Positions 42,858 through 51,978 of a stretch of 64,000 nt of DNA are shown here, piece after piece. Where the stretch lies: the NCBI RefSeq assembly GCF_003046795.1, contig NZ_PZKN01000003.1:102481-166480 (forward strand). Direction: 5' to 3'. The position numbers and the translations under genes are program-made. The stretch is from Desulfonatronum sp. SC1. GTDB taxonomy: Bacteria > Desulfobacterota > Desulfovibrionia > Desulfovibrionales > Desulfonatronaceae. Every line of letters begins with the position of its first letter. Within the stretch, counting starts at the first letter, position 1. The notes under the pieces are model-generated. The model worked only from the letters and a program-made list of their open reading frames with translations, made no database searches and was not told the origin of the DNA.

Positions 42858-43282
42858 GCCCCCCCTCCCTTCCGTTTGGATTCTTTGGCTTCAGTTGTCA
42901 GAGATATCCAGACAACTGCAGTGTCATCATCCGCCTTTGGCTGGGCACTCAGTGCGTGCACAATCTGAGGATCGGGAAATACATCGGCAAAGCGGATCAT
43001 GTTGAAGAGGTTCCGCCGCCCAAAACCTCGTCCAAACTCCCTCGTCAATTGTGCACTCAGTGCGTGCACAATCTCTTTTCCGTATTCAGCACGCTGACTT
43101 CCAAGAACTTCCGTCTGAATTCGCTTGCCGATACGCCAGTAAAGCAACGTCATTTCCGCATTGACCGTCCGTGCGATGCCCTCGCGGATTTGCTCGATCA
43201 TAGAGCGCACGTCGGCCACGAGTCCGGCGTCGCTCTGGATGACTTGCCCGATTTTATGTCCGCTGCTCACGATGCCGCTCAT
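42854..43282 (-). pseudogene. Truncated DUF1016 (YhcG) N-terminal domain
   Basis: 142 residues. The DUF1016 N-terminal domain is clear (ARTVNAEMTLLYWRIGKRI, then FGRGFGRRNLFNMIRFADVF). After the second IVHALSAQ the frame continues with an unrelated tail and stops. Full-length relatives go on with a PD-(D/E)XK nuclease domain, which is missing here. It overlaps the hsdS start and the upstream stop, so it is still translated in the operon. It may be inert or act as a binding fragment. Confidence 0.75.
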
Positions 43283-43932
43283 TCGCGTCCCCCGTTCTTT
43301 GCCAAAAGCTCCAGCACGGCCCGTCCCTTTTCCATGAGTCGGTATTTCTGGAGGCGACTGGTGGGTTTGTCGGGGATGGTTCGTTCGATCCAGGCGACGG
43401 TAAGCAGAGGCTCGAGATAGGCCTTTCGGAAGTGCTCCCGGTCCTTGATGCCAACGGCTTCCTGAAGCTCCTCGCGAGAGCGTGGAACGTCGACGAGGGC
43501 ACCGAGTAGCGCCCTGACTTGCGGAGTGACTTGCTGGGTATCTTGCTGGGTATCTTGCTGGGTATCTTGCTGGGTATCTTGCTGGGTATCTTGCGGGGTA
43601 TCTTGCGGGGTGACTTGCGGGGTGACTTGGTCCCGACCTGGTGCCGACTGAGTCCCTGACTCAGACTTTTTCCTCCGGATCGTCAGCACAAAAAAACCGC
43701 CATCAATCCGGATTTCCGGTTCAGCAAGGCCGGCCTTTTTGCATCGCCGGATCATGTCACGGATACCGGTTCCCATCCTTTCGATGCCCTCGTCCGGGAT
43801 GAAGTTGTTTCGGCTGGAATCGCCCTTGTCGAAGACCTGGCTAGCCGTTCGCGTTCGCGCTCTTATACTTTTGAATTCAAAGGGATTAGCGGCACTGCGG
43901 ATCATGTCGATCTGACGATTCAAGATTTTCAT
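43279..43932 (-). pseudogene. Chimeric fragment: HsdM-like N-part, HATPase/winged-helix C-part
   Basis: 217 residues. Residues about 31-50 (ASQVFDKGD...NFIPDEGI) copy the HsdM segment encoded about 700 bp upstream. From ERMGTGIRDMIRRC onward it matches the end of the HATPase_c_4/AlbA_2 type regulators, whose ATP-binding core is absent. A linker of tandem TPQV/TPQD/TQQD units (about residues 103-142) joins a C-terminal winged-helix-like domain (VPRSREELQEAVGIKDREHF). It looks like a recombination product kept in frame. Confidence 0.7.
43515..43630. repeat. 12-bp tandem repeat within a coding region
   Basis: Nine full 12-base units plus an 8-base partial copy. Four central units are identical (TATCTTGCTGGG on the plus strand); the flanking ones differ at one to three positions. 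The period of 12 keeps the frame and encodes four-residue linker units. Such arrays can change length by slippage without a frameshift. Confidence 0.92.
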
Positions 43933-43968
43933 CTGACGATTCCTGACGATTCGGACCGGCCATAAATG

Positions 43969-44286
43969 TTACGAGCAAGCCGAAATCGGGCGATTAGGGG
44001 CGAAAAATCGGGCGATTATCGGCCGATTATGGTTTGTCTGCTTGAGGGACATATCGGGTAGATCGGCCTTGGCCTTGTTTTTCGAGAAGATTGAGTTGAG
44101 ATAGGGCTTCTTGTCGGGTCTGAGGCCTGCGGGATATTTCTCGAAAAGCTTGGGAACCGTGTAGCGGAGCAGGAATGGGTCAGAGGTCAGCAGTATTCGT
44201 AGTTGCATGCGTTCCTCTTCCAGCTCCTTTTGAGCGGAGCTGATGAAGACGCGAAGCTTTAGGTTGGCTGCTGGATCCGTGCTCAT
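43969..44286 (-). pseudogene. Truncated DUF4062 N-terminal domain
   Basis: 105 residues. It begins like DUF4062 proteins (LKLRVFISSAQKELEEERMQ), which normally continue into a large AlbA_2/ATPase protein. Here the similarity fades after about residue 60 and the tail (NRPIIARFFAPNRPISACS) looks unselected. It starts directly after the hsdM stop. Together with the fragment at 43279-43932 it may be the two ends of one deleted gene. Confidence 0.6.
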
Positions 44287-45849
44287 TTATTCAATCCCCA
44301 GTTTCTCCAGAATCTCCCGCAAAGCCTTGTCGGTCTCCTTTGCCTCGGCTTCGATGACCTTGAGTTCCGCGACGATCTCGGCGATGGGCCGGTAGGTTTC
44401 GGCATCCGAGGTGTGGATGTAGCGGCTGGGGGAGATGTTGTAGTCGTTCTTTTTCAACTCGGCGTGATCGACGATGCGGCTGAGTTTTTCCTCTTCCATC
44501 CACCCGATGAGGGTGTCGGCGATGCGCTGGATGCCCTCATCCGGGATGAAGTTCTTGGGGTCGCCTTTTTCGAAGACCTGGGATGCGTTGACCAGCAGGA
44601 CCTTGCCCCGGCGCTCCTTGGGCTTGGCCTTGTTCAGGAACAGGATAATGCCCGGGGCGGTGGTGTTGTAGAAGAGGTTTTCCGGCAGGTAGAGGACGCT
44701 CTCGATGAGGTCGTGGTCGACGAACCATTGGCGGACGGTCTTTTCCTTGTTGGTGCCGGCATTGCCCGATCCGCGGGATGCCGCGCCGGTGTCCAGGACC
44801 ACGGCGGCGCGGCCTTTTTCATTCAGGCTGGCGTGCATGTGCTGGACCCAGCCCCAGTCGGCGGAGGATTTGCCGGGGAAGCCGGCCCCCGCCGGGAAGC
44901 GGTCGAGTTCGTCGTTGTCGTAGTCGGCCTCGGTGAACCAGTCCTGGTTCCACATGGGATTGGCCACGACGCGGTCGAAGGTGCGCAGTCTGCCCTGCTT
45001 GTTGCGGAATTTGGGGTTCTTGAAGGTGTCGCCGATCTCGATCTCGCCTTCCATGTCGTGGATGATCATGTTCATGTTGGCCATGGCCCAGGTGTCGGCG
45101 GTGTATTCCTGGCCGTAGAGCTTGAGCGGGGCAACGGTGCGCTTCCTGCCCTTGGCCGCCTCTTCCATGGCGATTTCGCACTTGATGAGCAGGCCGCCGG
45201 AACCGCAGGCGGGATCGTAGATCTCCATGCCGGGTTCCGGCTGAAGCACCTTGGACATGATGACGCCGACTTCCGGGGGGGTGTAGAACTCTCCGGCGCT
45301 CTGGCCGCCGCCCTCGGCGAACTTGCGGATCAGGTATTCGTAGCTCTTGCCGATGATGTCGGCCTCGACGTCCTCGAGTCCGAGGCGTTTGGTGCTGATC
45401 GCTTCGATCAGGTTGGAGAGCCGGTCGTCGTCGATATCCCGCTGGCCGTGGGTGGTGGCGTTGAAGTCGACGCGGTCGATGATGCCCTGCAAGCGAGGGT
45501 TTTCCTTGGCGATGGCCCGCATGTGGGTGGTGACGCCTTCGCCGATCCTGTCGGAGAGTTTGCGGATGATCGACCAGACCGGTTCTTCCGGGTCTTCCGG
45601 CAGCAGGGGGAGATAGAAGCGCACCAGCTTGTGATCGGCCTTGACCAGCTGGAAGGCCTTTTTGCGCGAACCGACCTCCGCCGCGATGCGATTGACCTCG
45701 TCATCGAAGACATCGCACAGCCGCTTGGTAAAGATCAACGGCAGAATGAAATCCTTATACTTCGGTGCATCCTTGGCGCCACGGATAGAGCAGGCCGCCT
45801 CCCAGATCCAGGATTCGAGGGATTTGCCTCTACTGTTATTGTTTGTCAT
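44287..45849 (-). CDS. hsdM: Type I restriction enzyme, methylase subunit
   Basis: 520 residues from the ATG at 45849; upstream extension has no similarity. The HsdM N-domain (LESWIWEAACSIRGAKDAP) precedes the methylase core: SAM-binding YDPACGSGGLLIK near residue 218 and catalytic VVANPMWNQDWF near 305 (NPMW in place of the usual NPPF). It adds N6-methyladenine to the host sequence. The operon order is hsdM, three fragments, hsdS, RhuM, hsdR, metallopeptidase. Confidence 0.94.
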   Translation of the reverse strand: MTNNNSRGKSLESWIWEAACSIRGAKDAPKYKDFILPLIFTKRLCDVFDDEVNRIAAEVGSRKKAFQLVKADHKLVRFYLPLLPEDPEEPVWSIIRKLSDRIGEGVTTHMRAIAKENPRLQGIIDRVDFNATTHGQRDIDDDRLSNLIEAISTKRLGLEDVEADIIGKSYEYLIRKFAEGGGQSAGEFYTPPEVGVIMSKVLQPEPGMEIYDPACGSGGLLIKCEIAMEEAAKGRKRTVAPLKLYGQEYTADTWAMANMNMIIHDMEGEIEIGDTFKNPKFRNKQGRLRTFDRVVANPMWNQDWFTEADYDNDELDRFPAGAGFPGKSSADWGWVQHMHASLNEKGRAAVVLDTGAASRGSGNAGTNKEKTVRQWFVDHDLIESVLYLPENLFYNTTAPGIILFLNKAKPKERRGKVLLVNASQVFEKGDPKNFIPDEGIQRIADTLIGWMEEEKLSRIVDHAELKKNDYNISPSRYIHTSDAETYRPIAEIVAELKVIEAEAKETDKALREILEKLGIE

Positions 45850-46083
45850 TAGGCGGATAGCTAACCGATCCCGGATGATCAGTCCACATGCATCGTGATG
45901 GCCGAAGAATGGCCGCGACGGCAAGCAGTAGCCGGTCAAGACTGTTTCCGCTATTGCGGCTCTGGTGAGAGAGACCGAGAGCGGTCATGGGGCGTTCTGG
46001 CGGGCAGGAGGAATGAACGAAGCACGATTTCGAGTCCTGAAAGGACGACGTTTTTGTCAATTTCAACAGATTGCTGGAGAGTC

Positions 46084-46989
46084 ATGGAACTGTCACGAAT
46101 AGAATTGCTGGTGGCGGAGGAGAATGAGGATCGGTTCGCCGGTTTTTTGGCACAGCGGGTGTCCTGGGGGTGGGAGGTGGATCTATCCGAGCCGGGGTGG
46201 GTTCGGTTCGTGATCCATTTTGAAGCTAGGGACCGAGCTGAGTCTTTGCCACGGGATGCGGATCAGGCCCAGGACTTTCCGCGGAATTTGGCAGGTGAGC
46301 TGCTACGGGACGTCCGGCGGGAGTGGCCGGAGGTGGTCTGTTCCGAGTCCACGTATGAGGACAAGGATTGGGGTGAATCCTGGAAAGAATTCTTCAGCCC
46401 CGTGCGCGTTGACGACACCTTCCTGGTGCTGCCGCCCTGGCTGAAGTCCGAGGGCGAGGTCTCCGGACTGATTCCCCTGCTCATCGAGCCGAAAATGGCC
46501 TTTGGCACCGGGCATCACGCCACCACGGCCCTTTGCCTGAAGGCCGTGGCCATGTTGTGGAGGGAAGGGGCCGTTTCCGCGAATACCGGGTTTCTGGATC
46601 TGGGAACCGGCTCCGGCATTCTGGCCCTGGCCTGCGCCAAGCTCGGAATGACCGGTCTGGCCCTGGACATCGATCCCGTGGCCGTGGCCAACGCTCAGGA
46701 AAACATGGCCTTGAACGAGATTTACCAGGGGCTGGCCATCCAGAAAGGCGGGCTGGAGATACTCGATCCGGACCGGCGTTTCGGACTGATTCTGGCCAAT
46801 ATCCTGGCCGGTCCGTTGGTGCGTATGGCGCTGACCCTGGCTCGACGCCTGGAGTCCGGGGCATGCATGGTCCTGTCCGGAATTTTGGAGGAGCAGGCCG
46901 AGCGGGTGGAAAACGCCTATCGCGACCAGGGGCTGCCCGCTCCACGAAGGCTGACGGACGGTGAGTGGGTCGCGCTGATCTGGGCATGA
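46084..46989 (+). CDS. prmA: Ribosomal protein L11 methyltransferase
   Basis: 301 residues from the ATG at 46084. The N-domain carries DWGESWKEFFSPVRVDDTFL. The core has IEPKMAFGTGHHATTALCL, then FLDLGTGSGILALACAKLG and LALDIDPVAVANAQEN for SAM, and LILANILAGPL near 225. This is the full PrmA signature. It trimethylates L11 in the cytosol. It diverges from hsdM and ends at a strong terminator. Confidence 0.92.
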   Translation: MELSRIELLVAEENEDRFAGFLAQRVSWGWEVDLSEPGWVRFVIHFEARDRAESLPRDADQAQDFPRNLAGELLRDVRREWPEVVCSESTYEDKDWGESWKEFFSPVRVDDTFLVLPPWLKSEGEVSGLIPLLIEPKMAFGTGHHATTALCLKAVAMLWREGAVSANTGFLDLGTGSGILALACAKLGMTGLALDIDPVAVANAQENMALNEIYQGLAIQKGGLEILDPDRRFGLILANILAGPLVRMALTLARRLESGACMVLSGILEEQAERVENAYRDQGLPAPRRLTDGEWVALIWA

Positions 46990-46994
46990 ACGGC

Positions 46995-47030
46995 AAGGGC
47001 CTCACGTCGTCTCCGAAGTGAGGCCCTTTT
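46995..47030 (+). terminator. Bidirectional terminator between prmA and the chemoreceptor
   Basis: AAGGGCCTCAC pairs perfectly with GTGAGGCCCTT around a 12-base loop, followed by TTTT on the plus strand. The symmetry allows use by the convergent chemoreceptor transcript as well. Confidence 0.85.
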
Positions 47031-47077
47031 GGCGTGGGGGGCTTTGCGCACCCCATCACGATTTTTTCGTTGGTCCG

Positions 47078-49234
47078 CTATCCGACCCGCTTCAGTTCCT
47101 CCACGAGGCTGCCCAGTTCACCCAAGCCCGCGTTCAGGTCCTCGATGGCCCTGGATGTTGCCTGCATGGCTTCGGCGTTTTCCGTGGAAATGCGGTCGAT
47201 TTCCTCCACTGACCGGGTGATCTCCTCGCTGGCCGCGGACTGCTGTTCCGCTGCGGTGGCGATGGAGCGGACCTGGTCCGAGGTGGCTTCGGCTAGGTTG
47301 ACGATTTCACGCAGCTCCTTGCCGGATTTAGAGGCCAACTGAGTGGCACCTTTGACCGACTCCACGGTCTGGTCCACGCTGGCCGCATTGTCCCGGACCT
47401 CCACCTGGATGGCGGAGATGTAGTCGCCGACCTCCTTGGTGGCGGTCATGGTCTTCTCCGCCAGCTTGCGGACTTCGTCGGCCACCACTGCGAAGCCGCG
47501 TCCGGCGTCTCCGGCCCGGGCCGCCTCGATGGCCGCGTTTAGGGCCAACAAGTTGGTCTGGTCCGCGATGTCGTCGATGACGGTCATGATCCGACCGATG
47601 CCCTCGGCCTTTTCTCCCAGGCTGGCGATTTTCTTTTTCAGATCCAGGGCGTTGCGTTGCACGTCGGCAATGGCCTTGACCGCGTTTTGAACGATCTCCG
47701 CGCCGGACTGGGCCTTGATCTTGGCCTGGTCCGAACCTTCGGCCGCATGGGAGGCGTTTTTGGCCACTTCCAGAACCGTGGCGTTCATCTCTTCCGTGGA
47801 CGTGGCTGTTTCCCCCGTGCGCATCTTCTGCTGCTCGGAGCCTTGCCTCGCGGCGTCCACCTGACTGGACATCTCCTGGGCCGAAGCGGCGATCCGGGCT
47901 ACTACCTGGTCGATGCGCTCCGCGGCCTGAAGCATGCCGTCCCGGCGAGCCCGTTCGGCTTCCTTGCGGGCATCTTCGGCGTCCTGGGTGCAGATGTTGG
48001 CCCGTTCCACGGCTTCGGCCGCTTCCTTGGTCTTTTGCTCAGCCTCGAAAATTTTATTCCGCAGGTTGCCGACCATGGTATTCATGGCAATGCCCAGTTC
48101 TTCCATTTCGTCACGGGAGGCGAGGTTGACGCGGGTTTCCAGATCGCCGGCACCGACTTTTTGGGCAAAGCCGAGCAGTTGCTTCATGGGCTTGAGAATC
48201 GCGGCCCACACCGTGGCCTGGCCCACCACGGCGAAGACCAGAAGAATGACCCCGATCAAGCCGAGCAGCAACCAGGTGATGTGGCGGATCAGTTCCTGCT
48301 CTTTGGAGATGTCCAGAACGTAAACCATCACCCCGATTTGTCGTCCGCCGTAATCTTCCAGCGGGAAAGCCGTCAGGGAGAAGTTGTCATGGATGGCCAC
48401 GGAGAGTTGTGATTTGGCATGGGCGAGCAGGGCAGGGGTGATCAGGCTGTTCACCGCTGGATCGTCGGCCCCGGAGACCTGAACGAACTGATTTCCGATT
48501 AAGGGATGCTTTTCCGCGTCTTGCAGGCGCTGGGCGATGCGCAACAAATCCGAATTCATGAACAGAAGCAGGTGTTGTCCTTCCCCAGCGGCCGCGGTCC
48601 GCAGGATTGGTTCGAACTCCACCAACATCTCCACGCTGCCCAGGTGTTCGCCCCGGGTGGAGGTCAGGGGCAGGACGCTGCGGATGTCGAAGCCCCCGAC
48701 GCCGACCTCAAGTCCCTGCACCATGCGCCGTTCCCGGTTGGCTTCCATGACGGTTTGGCGAAAGCCGGAGATATCGTCGGAAATGTCGATTAACTGGCCG
48801 TCGCGACGAAAGTTCCTGTCCATCCAGAGCCGGACCAGGCTGCGTCCGTTGGGCAGGTGAAAGTGCAGTTTCAGCCGGTCATCCATCACAGCCTCGTAAC
48901 CTTGCAGGGTGTGGAGCAACTCGGTGCGCAACATCTGGCGGGCCTCCTGGAGCATGGGGTCGGCCTCGTCATCAATATTTCCGGAAAGGGCGATCTGATA
49001 GGCCCGTTGGACCGCCTGCAACCGGGTGAAGAGCGCCGTTAATTCCTGCGCTTTCATGCTCGCCATATCCATGGCCGCCTCAATCTCAGCCACCTTGCCC
49101 AGGCCGATCTGGGTGACGAACTCGTTGCTCAGACGTTTCAGATTGGAGTCCGTCACGAAATACATCACCGCGCCCAGCATGAGCAGGGCGATGAACAAGG
49201 GGATGAAAACTTTTTCTCGAAGCTTGATGCGCAC
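47078..49234 (-). CDS. Methyl-accepting chemotaxis protein with periplasmic sensor domain
   Basis: 718 residues, starting at a GTG (GGGAGGT upstream). There is one N-terminal helix (VFIPLFIALLMLGAVMYF) and a large periplasmic dCache-like domain (about 30-300). A second membrane helix (LLLGLIGVILLVFAVVG), a HAMP domain (LKPMKQLLGFAQKVGAGDLE) and a signalling domain follow. The hairpin tip reads IDDIADQTNLLALNAAIEAARAG. It reports to a CheA/CheW array elsewhere. The ligand is unknown. Confidence 0.9.
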   Translation of the reverse strand: MRIKLREKVFIPLFIALLMLGAVMYFVTDSNLKRLSNEFVTQIGLGKVAEIEAAMDMASMKAQELTALFTRLQAVQRAYQIALSGNIDDEADPMLQEARQMLRTELLHTLQGYEAVMDDRLKLHFHLPNGRSLVRLWMDRNFRRDGQLIDISDDISGFRQTVMEANRERRMVQGLEVGVGGFDIRSVLPLTSTRGEHLGSVEMLVEFEPILRTAAAGEGQHLLLFMNSDLLRIAQRLQDAEKHPLIGNQFVQVSGADDPAVNSLITPALLAHAKSQLSVAIHDNFSLTAFPLEDYGGRQIGVMVYVLDISKEQELIRHITWLLLGLIGVILLVFAVVGQATVWAAILKPMKQLLGFAQKVGAGDLETRVNLASRDEMEELGIAMNTMVGNLRNKIFEAEQKTKEAAEAVERANICTQDAEDARKEAERARRDGMLQAAERIDQVVARIAASAQEMSSQVDAARQGSEQQKMRTGETATSTEEMNATVLEVAKNASHAAEGSDQAKIKAQSGAEIVQNAVKAIADVQRNALDLKKKIASLGEKAEGIGRIMTVIDDIADQTNLLALNAAIEAARAGDAGRGFAVVADEVRKLAEKTMTATKEVGDYISAIQVEVRDNAASVDQTVESVKGATQLASKSGKELREIVNLAEATSDQVRSIATAAEQQSAASEEITRSVEEIDRISTENAEAMQATSRAIEDLNAGLGELGSLVEELKRVG

Positions 49235-49637
49235 GGAAAAAACCTCCCATTTTGGCGGGGATTGTGGGAATGATTAAAGTTCCAACGGCGACGACCGCCG
49301 TCTGAGGATTCAGGTTCTCGTTAAAGCCAAAAACCGACTCAGCTGCAATGATTTGATTGAATTTGCTGAAATATTAAGTTTTGCGGCTCTTAAGCTCATT
49401 ATTTTCATAAGACTATGTGAGGCTATGCCAAGAATACAAAATGAGGTCAAGCAATCGCCAGTCTTGTCCATATTTTCACGAAGATCACTGCGTTGCCGAA
49501 GATCACATGGAGGGATGGGAACTTGCTGAGTCGCTTAAAAATAGGAGCGACCTCTTTTGTTTTCTTGAAACTTCGTCTAAGTCCTCCTTCATCCCATGGT
49601 AGTGGGTCCGTTAACCATTTTATTCAGGAGGCGAGAG
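49235..49637. other. Intergenic region between the chemoreceptor and liv operon
   Basis: 403 bases, noticeably A+T-rich from about 49330 to 49420, with no gene I can support. It must carry the divergent promoters for the chemoreceptor and the transporter, but no hexamer pair stands out. Confidence 0.6.
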
Positions 49638-50831
49638 ATGACTTTACGGCGAGTGAGTTTTCTTTTTTCGGTAATGATTTTTGGATGTTTGTTTGTTTTG
49701 GGAGGGCAGGGCGAGTACTCCCGGGCCGATGCGTCCAATACCATAACCCTTGGGTTCGTCATTCCCCTGACCGGAGACATCCCCAAGGTCGGTGAATCCT
49801 CCCGCTATGCCGCCGAAATGCTTCGCGAGGAGATCATGGCCCAGGGCGGTCTGGAGATCGGGGGCGTCAAGCATGAGTTGCGGTTCATTTACGAGGACAA
49901 CGAGTCCAAGCCGGAATCCGCGGTCATGACCATGCTCAAGCTGATCGACCGGGACCGCGTTCTGGCCATTGTCGGCCCGCAGTCCAGCAAGCAGGCCGTG
50001 CCGGCAGGGCAGGTTGCCAACGACAACCGCACCCCGATGATTTCTCCCTGGTCCACAAACCCTGATGCGACATTGAACCGTCCCTGGGTCTTCCGGGCGG
50101 CATTCCTGGATCCGTTTCAGGCTCCCGTGGCCGTGGATTTTGCCATGAAGCAGTTCAATGCCGACAAGGCAGCCGTGCTTTTTGCTCTGGCGAATGATTA
50201 CAGCAAAGGGCTGGCCGAATTCTTTCGGGATGATTTTGAATCGAAAAATGGCAAAGGCTCCGTTGTGGCCTTTGAATCCTACGGCGATCGGGACCAGGAC
50301 TTCAGCGCCCAGTTGACCAAGATCCTCGCGGCCCAGCCGGATTTCATCTTCCTGCCCAACAACTACAACGAAGTGGCCCTGATTGTACGCCAGGCCAGCG
50401 ACCTGGGCTGGACCGGCCCTTTCATGGGGGCTGATGCCTGGGGTTCCGCCGAACTGATGACCCTGTGCGGCGACCTGTGCAAGGGGCACTATTTCTCCAC
50501 CCACTACGCCGCTGCCGGGGCCACCGGGGCCACCAAGGATTTCATCGAGAAGTACCAAGCCAAGTACGGCTACACTCCGGACGACGTGGCCGCCCTGACC
50601 TGGGATGCGACACGCCTGGTCCTCGAGGCAATCCAGTCCACCGGTGGTTTATCCGGGAATCTGCGCAACGACAGAGCCGCCATCCGCGACGCCATGGCCG
50701 CTATCGAAGAGTTCGACGGCATCACCGGTTCAATGCGCTTTGACGATGAAGGCGATCCGATCAAATGCGCCGTGGTCGTTAAAATTAACGACGCAGGTGA
50801 GTTTGAATTCACCGAGTCTGTTTGTCCGTAA
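49638..50831 (+). CDS. Branched-chain amino-acid ABC transporter, substrate-binding protein
   Basis: 397 residues from the ATG at 49638 (AGGAGG 7 bases upstream). A signal peptide (SFLFSVMIFGCLFVLGGQGEY) precedes the Leu/Ile/Val-binding fold: TITLGFVIPLTGDIPKVGES, then AIVGPQSSKQAVPAGQVAN and GYTPDDVAALTWDATRLVLE. It delivers a hydrophobic amino acid or related ligand to the LivHMGF complex encoded downstream. Confidence 0.9.
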   Translation: MTLRRVSFLFSVMIFGCLFVLGGQGEYSRADASNTITLGFVIPLTGDIPKVGESSRYAAEMLREEIMAQGGLEIGGVKHELRFIYEDNESKPESAVMTMLKLIDRDRVLAIVGPQSSKQAVPAGQVANDNRTPMISPWSTNPDATLNRPWVFRAAFLDPFQAPVAVDFAMKQFNADKAAVLFALANDYSKGLAEFFRDDFESKNGKGSVVAFESYGDRDQDFSAQLTKILAAQPDFIFLPNNYNEVALIVRQASDLGWTGPFMGADAWGSAELMTLCGDLCKGHYFSTHYAAAGATGATKDFIEKYQAKYGYTPDDVAALTWDATRLVLEAIQSTGGLSGNLRNDRAAIRDAMAAIEEFDGITGSMRFDDEGDPIKCAVVVKINDAGEFEFTESVCP

Positions 50832-50917
50832 CCTGACCTGAAGAATTGCTGGCCCGGGACGGACGCTCAAGTTTCGACCCGGGCCAGCTTCAAACCTCTT
50901 CCTTCCGAGGCATTCCC

Positions 50918-51841
50918 GTGGAATCACTGTTTCAGAACATCATGAACGCCTTGCAGTGGGGTAGCTTTTACTCCCTGATCGCCCTGGGCTATTGCCTGGT
51001 CTACGGGGTGCTCCGGCTGATCAACTTCGCCCATGGCGACATCTTCATGGTCGGCGCGTTCATCGCCTACTTCACGGCCACTTTTTTGATGGGCATGTAC
51101 ACGGATTTTTCCTTCGGCCTTTCCAATCCCATGGTGCTGGTCCTGACCATCCCCATCACCATGATTCTCACGGCCGGGGTGGGCGTGACCATCGAGCGGG
51201 TGGCTTACCGTCCGCTGCGCAACAAGGGGGCTCACCGGCTTTACGTGGTGATCACTGCCCTGATGTGCGGCCTGATTCTCCAACACGCCAACCTGGCCGT
51301 GCTGGGCGCCAGCCGGCGCAGCTTTCCGGACCTGGTGGAGCGCAGCGTGTATACCATCGGCGGGGTCACTTTCACCAATCTGCGCGTGGCCACGATTCTT
51401 GCCGCGTTTTTGGTCTTCGCCATGCTCTACACCATCATTTCCAAAACGCGGATTGGAATGGCCATGCGGGCCATCTCCTACGACCGCTTCGCCATTCCGC
51501 TGATGGGCATTCCCGTGGCCACCATCGTGGTGATCACCTTTGTTCTCGGCTCATCCCTGGCCGGACTGGCCGGGCTGCTCTATTCCATGTCCTATCCGGT
51601 TCTGGAGCCGTACATGGGAGCGATGATCGGCTGGAAGGCCTTTATCGCCGCGGTTGTCGGCGGGATCGGGGACATCCGAGGCGCCTTCGTGGGAGGCTTT
51701 CTGCTCGGCTTTCTGGAAATCATGGTCGTGGCCTTTTTCCCGTCCACCTTCCGGGATCTCATCGCCTTCAGCATCCTGCTGCTGATCCTGTCCATCAAAC
51801 CTACGGGCATCTTCGGCATGGCCCAGACGACGAAGATTTAG
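50918..51841 (+). CDS. livH: Branched-chain amino-acid ABC transporter permease LivH
   Basis: 307 residues, probably from a GTG at 50918 with GAGG 9 bases upstream. About eight membrane helices. LivH hallmarks: GSFYSLIALGYCLVYGVLRL, then NFAHGDIFMVGAF, AISYDRFAIPLMGIPVATIV and GWKAFIAAVVGGIGDIRGAF. It forms one half of the membrane channel with LivM. Confidence 0.92.
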   Translation: MESLFQNIMNALQWGSFYSLIALGYCLVYGVLRLINFAHGDIFMVGAFIAYFTATFLMGMYTDFSFGLSNPMVLVLTIPITMILTAGVGVTIERVAYRPLRNKGAHRLYVVITALMCGLILQHANLAVLGASRRSFPDLVERSVYTIGGVTFTNLRVATILAAFLVFAMLYTIISKTRIGMAMRAISYDRFAIPLMGIPVATIVVITFVLGSSLAGLAGLLYSMSYPVLEPYMGAMIGWKAFIAAVVGGIGDIRGAFVGGFLLGFLEIMVVAFFPSTFRDLIAFSILLLILSIKPTGIFGMAQTTKI

Positions 51842-51957
51842 AGAGGTTCAACGGTTCAAGGGTTCAACTGTTCACGGTTGTTTCAATCTGAACTGAACTT
51901 GGCCTCTTGTGCTTTTTCTGATCAACCGCTGAACCGCGAACCCCTGAACCCTCAATT
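51842..51957. repeat. GGTTCAA-type intergenic repeat between livH and livM
   Basis: Several copies of GGTTCAA and its complement (TTCAACGG, AAGGGTTCAAC; then CTGAACCGCGAACCCC and TGAACCC) form an imperfect inverted arrangement. Similar text (GGGTTCGAGGGTTCAAAG) occurs at about 24362, so this may be a dispersed repeat. No gene is seen in the 137-base gap. Confidence 0.5.
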
Positions 51958-51978
51958 CTGCACAGGCGGACCGAATCC

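Noticed and set aside
43515..43630. Possible CRISPR array
   Set aside because: The repeats are contiguous 12-base units without spacers and are in frame within a protein; no cas gene is nearby.
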